A stretch of DNA of 64,000 nt from Lepturacanthus savala (lineage: Eukaryota; Chordata; Actinopteri; Scombriformes; Trichiuridae), in NCBI GenBank assembly GCA_030544235.1, contig CM060481.1:15018892-15082891 (forward strand), in the 5' to 3' direction. A model generated the notes under the pieces. It searched no databases. It saw nothing but the letters and a program-made list of their open reading frames with translations, and was not told the DNA's origin. Positions within the stretch are counted from its first letter, which is position 1, and each line of letters starts with the position of its first letter. Positions 46,926-57,354 of the stretch are shown here, in pieces. The position numbers and the translations under genes were made by a program.

Positions 46926-47475
46926 ATGCTGACCTGTGTGATCAAAATGGCTTTTTCCACCAATAATTAAAGAGTATTGGGAGCTACTTATTAATTGTAT
47001 TTTTTTAGTGGACCTTTGAGATATCTTTAGTGCCATGCTCTCCTCTGATGGTTGACTGACTAAAATGCTAGAATTAACAGATCTTTAATACAATAATACG
47101 TCTATATAAGACCCACACGTATTGTGACTCGCTGTGTTTGAAACGACAAGTGTGCTTATATTAGCACAGTGTTAATCATCATCTTCGTTTTAGGAGTCGG
47201 CTATATTTTTTAAAAGCCAGAGCCTCCCTGGTAACTGAGTGGCCGCTCTATGTGCCACCATAAATTTCCTAAACCTTAATAACTGACAGGAAAACTAGTC
47301 CCATCCGCCTGGTAAAGGCAATCTTGTGCATTATCTACAACTTGTCCGTGCTTCGCTGTGCTGGCACTAGCACAATCTCTCCAGTGCCTGATAAGATGGA
47401 CTGCTGTTGGAAATTCCTTTCATGGCTACATGATTGTCTCTTACTGACTTTACTGAATAAGTTAAACCTAAAATT

Positions 47476-47653
47476 GTCAGTCAGTCATTTTCTATACCTG
47501 CTTATTCCTCATTAGGGTCGCAGGGGTCTGCTGGAGCCTATGCAAACATGCAAACTCCACACAGTCCCAGACCCAGGACCAAGGAGGTCATGAACCTGTG
47601 ACCTTCTTGCTGTGAGGCAACAGCGCTAACCCCTGCCCCACCGTGTCGCCCCC
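47476..47653 (-). mobile_element. tRNA-derived SINE, internally deleted copy
   Basis: Shares the tail GTCAGTCAGTCATTTTCTAT and the head (minus strand GGTTAGCGCTGTTGCCTCAC) with the SINE at 15.6-15.9 kb, but lacks about 110 bases of the body. The B-box-like GGTTCATGACC is retained. It lies between serine protease 2 and the protease relic. Confidence 0.75.
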
Positions 47654-47959
47654 TAAATAATGAGAGAAACAAACAAATGTTTTGGTGGAGGTGAGGGAAG
47701 GAGGTACAAAAGAGACAAGAATGTACAAAACAGAAAGGGATGTGCAATATCAATAAATTAAGGAGGGAAAAAAGAAAAAAAAAGTTCATCATATACTGTT
47801 TAATGCTATATGTGTTTTAAGCTGTTGAAGTACAAAAATATGAGAGGATACAAGTTGAAAGTAAACTTTTTTTCTATGGATATGACTAAAGGTTAAAATA
47901 AAATCACTAGGAATTCTATTTTAGAAGACATGACACTCACAAGAGGAGAGGTTTCATTT

Positions 47960-48270
47960 GCTGCAGTTTCTGCTTTTTTCGTGTTCCGGCACATCTCGGA
48001 TGAAACAAAGATTGCACAGTCGGACTGCTTGCCCCATCTTATGAATAGGATTCTAATTGGCGATACAGTTTATCGTGGATAGAGAGCAGTAGTGCTATCG
48101 CTAACCTGCAGGTCAGCAAGAGGAAATGGCACAGTTTCTGTGAATCTGCATAAATGGGTACGGAACAAACAAGAGATCTCAAGAAGCATTTCAACATCTC
48201 AAGAAAGGAAACTAGTTAATGTTACTATCTGATTAAAACTCCTGCTTCAGCATGTTTTTATTGCAGTGTG
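47960..48270 (+). pseudogene. Decayed relic of a third granzyme-like gene
   Basis: Segments match the two intact granzyme-like genes in the right order. At 47967-48000 the signal-peptide exon is recognisable (TTCTGCTTTTTTCGTG...ACATCTCGGA). At 48091-48129 the frame reads SAIANLQVSKRKW against VSIINLQVCKDRW in protease 2. At 48156-48173 it reads GYGTNK, exactly as in protease 1, with five of six codons differing only synonymously. After 48190 a Leu-Lys-Lys-Gly-Asn-stop tail matches the C-terminus, and GCTTC..CATG.TTTTATTG at 48244 matches the 3' UTR of protease 2. Frameshifts, an in-frame stop, loss of exons 2-3 and of most of exon 5 (including the Ser195 motif) and of Cys168 show that it is dead. 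It indicates that the cluster was larger once. Confidence 0.75.
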
Positions 48271-49022
48271 AAGATATTTCTGTGGCTTTAGCAGCTCTTT
48301 CAGTGTGCGCTTATTAACAAAAACGGCAAACTGATTCATTTCCATGGCAACGTTCTCCATCAAAACATATAAAATGCTATTTACGGCAATAAAACATATG
48401 CAGCGGTCCTTTTTCCAATGTTCAGCTGAGCTCAACACAAACCCCTGCTTATTTCTGCCTGCATGTTCTTTAATTGATAGACTTAATATTCTGTGCTGGT
48501 ATTTTGAATATCTTAATTAAATGAACGGTAAAAATAAATGCTGAGTATCATGCTGATGCTGCAATGAATTGTATCACACAAAACCACACTTTCAAGAACA
48601 CAACTCTTACTAAAGCACGCTTTGTTAAGCACACGCTTTCTAACCCAGACATGATGTAACCTGTACAAAACAGGAACGTGAACCTGAAAACTAAGCAATA
48701 ACATTAAGTAATAAACCACAATTTTGAAAGTATTCCACATGCACAAACACAACCAGAGGTACAAAAAACACAAATTGAACTTTTTTCTCTCTCTTTTTGC
48801 CACTCGTGTGGACTTTCTTTTATCTAAAATGTGAACTTTTGCTCAACAAGTGCTCGACTTTTTTGCCTGAACGTTCTGTTTAGTGCTGATTCCTTGAATC
48901 GATTAAGAAACCCTGTTTTGAAAATATGAAACCATATCTTTTGTAAACCCAAGCGGATGTTAGCACACGTACTGTAGCAATAGAATGCACAAAATAAGCA
49001 AGCCCCTTTCTCCTTCAAACGT

Positions 49023-49032
49023 GATAAATATA
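49023..49032 (+). promoter_or_regulatory. Weak TATA-like element of prss57
   Basis: GATAAATATA about 40 bases before the start codon. It would leave only about 10 bases of leader, so a more upstream start is possible. Confidence 0.3.
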
Positions 49033-49063
49033 GGAGTGAAAGGTCTCCGCTTAACCAAAGACC

Positions 49064-50735
49064 ATGGCCCTCCACTTCATACTGCTGCTGCACTTTCTCC
49101 TGAACGGTAAGATGCACAGGTTTTCACGATTCAAATCTCAAAGATGGTATAAAAACCTATAACAACTCGGATTAACATCTGTTAATAATACATGAAGTAT
49201 TTTGTGTTTCAGGAGCTGATGGCACTCACATAGTGGGAGGCAGAGATGCCGCTACACACTCACGCCCCTACATGGCCTCGCTGCAATTCCGTGGTCTTCA
49301 CAGATGTGGGGGAGCCCTGGTGAGAGCCGACTTTGTGCTCACGGCGGCACATTGTGCGATTCCTCGGTGAGAATTCAAAGATAAACCAGTGTAAAACAGC
49401 GTAACAGCAATAAATGACTGGAGAATTGAAACAATGTCCAAACTTATTAGAAAAAAACTCTCTTTATACAAATGAACGTCTTCATGAATGTGGGCTTCTA
49501 TGAGAACATGCTGAACATGGTTTTATTTCAGTTACAAAATCAACATTACAGTAAACAGTAAATTTGATTTTCTTCTTATAACCGTAGTGAAATCGTGACA
49601 GTTTTTAAAACTTCTTCTTGGTGTTTTCAGCAATATTCTCTGAATGCATCTGGTTGCTGCACACAACAATTATGTAATTTTGACAAGACAATTAAATGTT
49701 GCCTCCAGGGAATTACACATTTGAAACCTCTGCAAGGCATCATATTGTCCTAAAATTAATAGAAAACCATTGATTACCGTGTTTTGAACATGATAAGTAC
49801 ATTTTCACTGAGATGTGCAGAGACACAGATGTCTCGTGTCAAGGGAGATGTTTAGCAGCTTTAACATTATGTCTAATCCCGAATCATCATCCAATTTCGT
49901 GTCCTAGACCGTACACAATTGTGGTCGGAGCCGATTCCCTGTCAGGTAATGAGACGACAAAGCAGGTGTTCACTTCTGTCAGATCCATTCCACATCCCAA
50001 TTATGATGGACACGAAAATGACATCATGCTCCTGAAGGTAAGGACACTCTAAACTGTCGAATATGATCAAACTAGGCGGGCCACATTGTCCACTACTTCA
50101 TATTTGAGTAGAATCCCTCTTTCTAGTTTACACAAAAACAGAAGATGTGTTGCTGAGACTACTAACGCATTAACCATTTTCTGTATTTTCCCCCCATGAA
50201 TCTCCACCTCTCAGCTCGATGCCAGCGCCAACCTGACTGAAGCAGTGCAGCTAATCCCCCTTCAAAGAAGCGATACGAGAAGACTCGGTCAGTGCATCAC
50301 AGCCGGCTGGGGGGATATAGGTGATAACGGAACCATAGCAAGCCAGCTTCAGGAGGTCAACGTCATCATTCTTAGACAGCAGACATGTCGTAGGAGATGG
50401 AGAGGGGTCCCCATTACCAGGAGAATGATTTGTGGCACTGGGCCCAGTCCAATGCAAGGCTTCTGCTCGGTAAGGAAAATGCTCTCAAACTGCTCTTTTG
50501 ACACAAAGAAAAGAAAATTCAGGATATTGTGAGCACCTACTGGCAATTGTGTTGTAATCTGCGTTGTAATCTGTCTGTTTAGGGCGATTCGGGAGGTCCG
50601 TTAATTTGTGATGGAGAAGCAACAGGCGTGGTCTCCTTCTCTGGTCGCCGTTGCGGAGACCCAAGAACCCCTGATGTCTACACACGCATAGCATCCTTCA
50701 GGGATTGGATTACAACTACAATGGACAACAACTAG
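49064..50735 (+). CDS. prss57: Serine protease 57-like (neutrophil serine protease 4)
   Basis: Exons 49064-49106, 49213-49366, 49908-50037, 50215-50469 and 50583-50735, phases 1-2-0-0, encode 244 residues. Signal peptide MALHFILLLHFLL, then a short propeptide and mature IVGG (21). The triad is His61, Asp104 and Ser197. The S1 region has Gly191-Phe192-Cys193-Ser194 (chymotrypsin 189-192) and SFSG (214-217), followed by CGDP and TPDVYT; this combination is that of human NSP4/PRSS57, which cleaves after Arg by an unusual route because Phe190 blocks the pocket. Eight cysteines form only the four canonical disulfides. Three N-glycosylation sequons (NET, NLT, NGT). The start has a good context (ACCATGG). 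PRSS57 sits near FGF22 in human, which agrees. Expected to be a myeloid granule enzyme. A neutrophil elastase/azurocidin-type relative is the alternative. Confidence 0.82.
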
Positions 50736-50902
50736 GGAAATTATAATGGTAGTGAACCAATATGTTGTATTGAATCATATCATTTAAGACTCTTGTTGGT
50801 TTAATAGTCAGGTTTAGTTTATTAGACATTATGCTTGCACTGGGTCAGGCAAACTGTTTTTTTTTATTTGAAGTTTCAAGGGTACACAAAGCTAAATGTA
50901 AT

Positions 50903-50919
50903 AATAAATTCAAAATAAA
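50903..50919 (+). terminator. Candidate poly(A) signals of prss57
   Basis: Two AATAAA hexamers (50903-50908 and 50914-50919) about 170 bases after the stop codon. Confidence 0.5.
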
Positions 50920-51317
50920 AATGAATGGTTAATTCTATTGTGTTTCTTCAATTGAAAACATGTATCATGTAACATCTTCACATGATGAATAAAACCATGA
51001 ATTATGTGGTTGTTGAAGCTTTTTTGCCTAACAGTTATGTTTATATTTTCATATATTATAAGTTTCATATATTATAAGGTATAACTTTGCTTTGGGGTGT
51101 AGTGTTAAATCAAGTTTAGGTAGTTGTGCAACAGTTGGTTTCAATGGAATAATTCACCTGCAATGTAATAATATCAGATTAATTCTTGGAGGATTTGCCA
51201 TAAAGTTAAAAAATCAGTATTATTGCTATAAAAACAACAACTCCCAGCAGTCACTGCGTCAGTGCTCACGTACGTTTTCTGCGGTCATGGTAACTGACGG
51301 TTGCTCCAAGGAACCTT

Positions 51318-51691
51318 ATGCTGCGTTCCTATAACCTCGGAAGTCGGAGTTTGATAATAATGTCAGAGCCGTGTTAAAAGTGTCCAGTTACAAAGTGGAA
51401 AAAAAACGCTCTGCGTTGTCTTACGCACATTTAACATGAAAAATGTCAATAACACTATAGCAGCAGCGATTTCTTGCAAGAAACACTATTTAGAATTGTT
51501 ATAAAGTCAATATTACAGGAGGCTGTACTTACTGTTTACAGCAGGGGCAGACATATTGGGATGTCAACACGGGGGGATGAGGATCTCCGATTTTCCGAGT
51601 CGAAGCACCGACTTCAGGGAACGTTCCAGTAGAAATTTCCTTTCAAGGAATTCGGAAATCCCGACGTCCCTGTAAAACTGAAACGCAGCAT
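51318..51691. mobile_element. Non-autonomous DNA element with ATGCTGCGTT termini
   Basis: ATGCTGCGTT at the left and its exact complement AACGCAGCAT (with one inserted A) at the right bound a segment rich in 'TCGGAAGTCGGAG'-like and 'CCGAGTCG' motifs. This family is common in teleosts. It ends only about 36 bases before the TCTCGCGAGA box of the spindlin promoter. Confidence 0.6.
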
Positions 51692-51727
51692 CAAGTCTTT
51701 TCTCCTCACCTTCCCATTTTCCACAGG

Positions 51728-51737
51728 TCTCGCGAGA
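51728..51737. promoter_or_regulatory. TCTCGCGAGA promoter palindrome (BANP-type motif)
   Basis: Perfect 10-base palindrome TCTCGCGAGA. In vertebrates this motif marks strong CpG-island housekeeping promoters and is bound by BANP. It lies about 780 bp upstream of the first spindlin coding exon and is the best marker of the spindlin promoter. Confidence 0.6.
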
Positions 51738-51815
51738 TTGACACAGGCGCGTTGTGTGTGGCAACATTTCTCTGTCAGACGAACTGACCAATACTGATAT
51801 GAAATCTGCGTACAG
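51738..51815 (+). other. Possible non-coding first exon of spindlin
   Basis: Follows the TCTCGCGAGA box and ends at a consensus donor (ACAG then GTGAGC) at 51816. A spindlin 5' leader exon is expected because the first coding exon supplies only 20 coding bases. There is no transcript evidence. Confidence 0.3.
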
Positions 51816-52513
51816 GTGAGCAAAATATGTCTCCGAAGGGAAAATAAACCCGTTAGCGGCCAGTTGTTGCTAGTGTTTGCTAGCTGCCACCGAGACACAG
51901 AAAAAACGGATGTAGCTAGCCGCCTCCTCTTACAGTAACATCTGCATTGAGGTAGAGCTAGGACAGACGAGTGTTATTGACAAGCTACAGCATTACAGTA
52001 GGTGGTTGATTTCAGTCTAGCACAGGTGAACTATTGTCTACTGGCCCGTGTCACCATATATATGTTAAAGTTATATACAGCAAGGTGTTACTGGCTAACG
52101 TTGCATATACAGTAATCAGTGATATGGCGGATTCTCTTGAAGTTGTGTCTGTGGCTTTTTTTATTCTAAACTCAGGCAAACTTAAACGTGCCCTGATATA
52201 TATAACTGATCCAGACAGTGTGAAGACTGTGATTTACAGTGACCTCCATGGCTGTAGTCGTTAAAAAGTAAATGCCCAGGAAGTTATTCCATCATGCTAA
52301 TCCATTGGCTGTTAGAGTTGTCAGTCTCAGCTGCTCAGCCGACTGCAGCCTGTCACAGGTCTCCTCAGACAGACGAGCCTTTCAGCTGAAGGAGAGGCCT
52401 TCCTCATGTTGTGACATACATGTGAAGTTTGACAGCTGCCATACTCGAATCACATATTAACTGAGCATTGCCCTGTCTTTCTCCTATTCAGTAGCCTTTG
52501 AATTTCTGGAGGC

Positions 52514-54937
52514 ATGTCCAAGAAAAGGGGCAGGTATGTACGAATCAAAGCTACTGTACATGCATTTCTGTCATCTCTAGGCATTTTCAATATTCAGATT
52601 AGTGTGATGTGGAAACCCAAATCCTCAAGTGATGCACAAACACAGAGAATAAACCATAAACATACAATTCTGATTATTGTTTTTTTTTTACTAACACTAT
52701 TTTTTTTTTCTTTTACTTTCATTATTTAAGTACATTTCATATCAGAACGCTTTCAGGTACTTCATACATCACTGTTTATGACATCATGTGATGCTTTATG
52801 TCAGGGGTCTTCAACCTTGGGTGTCAGAAGAACAGAGCAGGGACCCCCCCTTAAAATTCTTATTTTATTATTATAATTAGTAGTAGTAGCAGTAAAAGTA
52901 GTGGTAATAAAATGCAGTACCTCCACGGACCCCCTAGGGGTCGCGGACCCCCTGTTGAATATTACTGCTTTATGTCATAACCATAATGTCACAGCTAAAT
53001 TAAGAAGTGATGAAAAATATAAATAAAACACTGAAATTAGCAAGCAGCTTACATTTAACCGGAATGTATATCTACAAAAATTATATTGCATCTTGATAAA
53101 ATATGATAAAACTAAGTGGGACAAACCTACAGTAGCTTCACAGAAACATCTCAAATGCAAATGTTCATTCTGTACATAGTACATACTGTACTGTGTTTAA
53201 ACTCCTAATTGCACAGACACCAGAGACCTTCATGTTCATCCTGTTTTACCAGAAAGCGAAGTAGCGGGGAACTGAGTGACACCGTGAGCCCGGACCCCAA
53301 CAGCATTCTCGGCGTCCGTATTCAGCACAACTGGCGAGAGAAGGGCAACCAAAGCAAATGGAAAGGAACGGTGCTGGACAGACTCAGCGTGAACCCTTCT
53401 CTCTTCATGGTGAAGTATGACGGCTTTGACTGTGTCTATGGCATCGAGTTGTTCAAAGATGAGAGAGTGTCAAACCTACAAGTTCTGTCGGAAAAAGTCG
53501 GTGAGTTGAGAGAGGCTTCTCTTTTAATTAGCGCCTGCTACTTTGTTAAATTCATGTTTCAGACACACAGTAAGTTAGTAAAGGTTGTGTTATAGTTTTT
53601 TCGCCTTTTTACCTGTGCCTCCTCAGTAAACAACAAGATCAAGATACCTCCAGGGGCAGAGGAGCTGGTGGGTAAAGCTGTGGAGCACCTGTTTGAAAAA
53701 GAGGACGGAGAGAAAAATGAGTGGAGAGGCATGGTCCTCTCCAGAGCTCCAATCATGACCAATTGGTATTATATCACTTATGAAAAGGACCCCGTTCTTT
53801 ATATGTACCAGTTGTGGGACGACTATGCTGACGGAGACCTCAGGATTCTGCCTGAAGCAGGTACAAAAAAAATACAGATTGATTGAAGTTAATTAAAGTT
53901 TTATTTTTATATATAGTCTTGTCCCTAGACCTGTCATGATAACTACTTTTGTTGGATGATATATTGTTAAAAAAATGTCATATCAAAATTATTTTAATTC
54001 TCAAGCCATTTTATGGCACTGGATTAATGATAATCTAATGATAATGCAAGTAAAAAAAACACATAATAAACCACAAACTTTAATCTCTTTAATTAATCAG
54101 TTTTCAATGTAATAGTCCCACAAATCGAATGCCTAATTTCCTGCAACCATGACGACTTTACCGTTTGTTTGAAGGTGAAAATCTTCAGATTTAACATTTA
54201 ATAACTTCCCACAAATGTCATAAATCAGTAATATCAAATTTTGCACAAATTTTGTAAAGTGGTCAACTATTAATGTCTTCAAGAGCCAATGACATGTTTT
54301 TCTACATATTGTTGTCCTTCATTTTCTTGTCTGTTTTGATTATGTTGTTGCAACTGAACCCCTACAAAATAGTTATTATGGTTGCAGAAAATTATGGATC
54401 AAAGTTTGTGGTAGGCAACTGCTATTTTATAACTGCAGATTTTTGATGCGTTTTTGTGCTTTATTCCTTTTGTGAGATGTTTTTAACATTGTTCCTATAG
54501 TCCTAATAAAATATCAGAATATGTCTGCATGCGATATCAATTTGAGTTACTTACAGTATGTGTCTGATGAGTCACACTGCTGATTTTTACTAACATTAAC
54601 TGTTAATAAACTGTAAAGAGAGAAAAAAAAATCCAACACTGTCAGAGACAAGAAGATAAATTTCACGTTTAGTTGTAATATCAAAACTAAAATTATTTTT
54701 ATTCCACACTATTGTTCACTTCCGTCTTCAGAAAACAAGCACCTGTTGCCTGCAGACAGGAAGCCAGGAGAGGAAACGGAGAGTCTGGTGGGGAAACAAG
54801 TGGAGTACGTTACTGACAAGGGTGTGAAGAGGACAGGCCTGGTTATCTACCAGGTCCCAGCCAAGCCCTCTGTCTACTATATCAAATACGATGATGACTT
54901 TCATATCCATGTCTATGACCTGGTAAAAACCACCTAG
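52514..54937 (+). CDS. Spindlin-family histone methylation reader
   Basis: Exons 52514-52533, 53253-53500, 53627-53860 and 54732-54937 encode 235 residues, a nuclear protein of three Tudor-like Spin/Ssty repeats that reads H3K4me3 (with H3R8me2a) and promotes transcription. Repeat 1 (about 26-80) has the cage residues Trp43, Tyr62, Phe65 and Tyr69 within KYDGFDCVYG. Repeat 2 (about 102-160) has Phe112, Trp122, Tyr141 and Tyr148, with the same 10-19-7 spacing as the SPIN1 H3K4me3 cage. Repeat 3 (about 185-235) ends DDDFHIHVYDLVKTT. The N-terminus (MSKKRGRKRSSGE) is basic and roughly 28 residues shorter than in human SPIN1. The insertion IKIPPG between repeats 1 and 2 is not SPIN1-like. The paralogue (spin1-, spinW- or spin-Z-like) cannot be settled. 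Tail-to-tail with micos13. Intron 1 hosts an hAT element. Confidence 0.9.
52802..52967. mobile_element. 166 bp hAT-type MITE with perfect 8 bp target duplication
   Basis: Begins CAGGGGTCTTCAACCTTGGG and ends GTTGAATATTACTG; the ends are imperfect inverted repeats, and the right arm also contains CCCCTAGGGGTCGCGGACCC. CTTTATGT is repeated exactly on both sides (52794-52801 and 52968-52975). The 8 bp duplication and CAG...CTG ends identify hAT. Located in spindlin intron 1. Confidence 0.88.
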
Positions 54938-56890
54938 ACATAGTGGACACTTTATCTCACTCTGCAGCCTCCTTCCATCTGCTTCTGTTTCATTCATCAT
55001 TATAAACTGTTATTTAAAGCCATGACAGGGTTGAATAGTTAATATGCTTTATTGTTCAGAAGAAAGTGCAATCTTTTTTTTTTTTTTTTTGTATGCACAG
55101 CAGAACTGTAGCATCACTATGCTTGGCTATTGCGAGGAGGAAGTCAACTTGTTTTATTGTTGCTGCTCTACTTCATAAGTTTTAAGTTTGGACAGTTCAA
55201 TATTACACTGGCCAACAGTTCCAATGTGCAGTTGTTACTGCACTTCCATTGTTGTCCTTGAGATAACGACTCACTAACACAGCTGCATACAAAAAAAAGC
55301 CTTCTTAAAGCCACATTTCTTTGGATTATCTAAACAGCTAATAAGCATGCTACAGTATATACATTATGTTTGGAATAGATGCCTTCCACGGAGGCATTTA
55401 CTGCATATAGGGCCGGTAAATATGAATACTTTATTTATCCTACCGTAATATCAAATTCAATGTTAGTACTGGAAGAGATGAATGGAATCAGCGTTGTAAA
55501 ATCACTGTAATGTTATTTTTTTTTTTTCAAAAGCCATTCCAATGAATGTGGAAATATACTCCTGCACCTTTGCACCACATTTAGTGTTGTTGTATCCATG
55601 GCGATATAAATTGGCTACAAGAGGAACCAGGTGATTCAAGCTGACAACCCGTCTTTTCACCTTGAAGGAAGGTTTGTACAAAGGCTCTAAATCCTAATTT
55701 TAACAGCGCAAGGAACATCAGATCCTTAGTGCTGCCGATGAAGACGCACTCCCATTCAAATTTGAATCCACAAAAGTCAAAGTGCCTTCAGGCTTGTCGT
55801 TTTGCAATATTGTACATAACAATATCTCTGATTATCTGCGCTCTTAATGAATCATTGAGTATGAAGGCTGCTATTTGGTTTTCATTCAAACTCTAACAGA
55901 ATGGTGACACTGACAGCTCGAGGAAAGTTTTGTGATGATCAGTTCATATTAAGTGTTGTGTTTTTGATCTTTATGCAGTATGAAAATGTTCTTTGAATAT
56001 AACACGCATCATCAATGGTTATATAATCTCACTGTTGATATTGTGGGGAGCACTTTATTGTATAAAGTCTACTTGTTTAGGTTAAGGTACACTATGTAGT
56101 TTTCCACAAATGCTTTTTTTTTTTCTTTAGGAGCAAATGTGTCAATATGCTTTACACCACACGCATGAAGATATATGGAAAAAAAATGTTGCAATACATT
56201 CAGATGACAGTATTTAATCTGTACAACTTGTGTAAAATGCCTTGTAATTTTACCTGTTGTGGTTATTCTCATTTATATAAATATCTCATCAAAATACCAC
56301 CAGCTTCAAGTGAAAGTGTTGTTAATATACATGAATTATAAACAGAATATTTCACATGTATAATCAACTGATAACTGGTTCTAGTCCTTATAACTTTGTC
56401 TTGCAACATGACATCTAAGCTTACAGTATGTATTCCAACCCAACCAGAAATATGTCCCAGTTGCTCAGTTTGTTTTGGCCTTCTTCATGTCAGAGTATCC
56501 CCCTCTGTAAACTAGTCAATCAGTAGGTATACTATTACTGTTATTTTTGGCTGTCGGAACTTTGCATGCACCGCCATTTGAATAGAGTGCCTGGAGACTT
56601 TTAACACCTCAGTTATTTTGTCAATGGAGAAGTGACAATGTGTGGCTGAATCAGTACTTTTTGCTTTACCTGCATTCAAATAAAAAAAAAAGTAGAGGTT
56701 AACACCGCATATCACCACCAGTGGGGCTGTGGAATGTTTCTGTATCGTGTAGAGTGGAATTACAAATGACTGTGCACCATGTGCTCTTTTTTTTCATGCT
56801 TCAATCATCTCCTATTCTGAAGTTGTAGCAGCACCAACAGGCAATTTGTGTTCATTATTCTGTCATGGGTAATAAAGAATTTTGCACATA
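54938..56890 (+). other. Probable spindlin 3' untranslated region
   Basis: About 1.95 kb of AT-rich sequence with no coding frame, ending at AATAAA 56871-56876. A T-run at 55074-55090 is internal. The length is inferred from that poly(A) signal alone. Confidence 0.45.
56871..56876 (+). terminator. Candidate poly(A) signal of spindlin
   Basis: AATAAA in GGGTAATAAAGAATTTTGC, followed by GT-rich sequence (ATATGTGTGATG), as expected for a cleavage site. Confidence 0.5.
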
Positions 56891-57354
56891 TGTGTGATGC
56901 TATTTTTTGCACACACTGTCGTGATCAACATAGTTTTTTTTGTCTCAATGAATTATACTAAAGACATGTTTTGAGATTGATGTATTTAGTCACAAACAGT
57001 GAAACTATATATACACAACAGACATGGTCTTCATAATATGGTTTATGTGGCTGGAGAACAAAAGGGAGCAAAACATTGTATATTAGACTGTTGAGCAAAA
57101 TCAAATTTGTTGGTATACAAAGAAGGAAAGAACAACATTTTTAAAATACATTTTGCGTCCGACGTTGTATACAATACAACTCGCAAACCAATGCCATTAT
57201 TTTGAGAAGCACAGTACCCACTTCCTTTTCAACAAATAGATTTTCGTTCAGGCTGGGCGTTTCTTTCTTGTGAGGAGCAAGGTGTAATTTCTCAAGTGCA
57301 AAGTAAAAAAAAAAAAAGGATGGATAAATATCTGGTTGTCCAAAGTGCTCCTGT

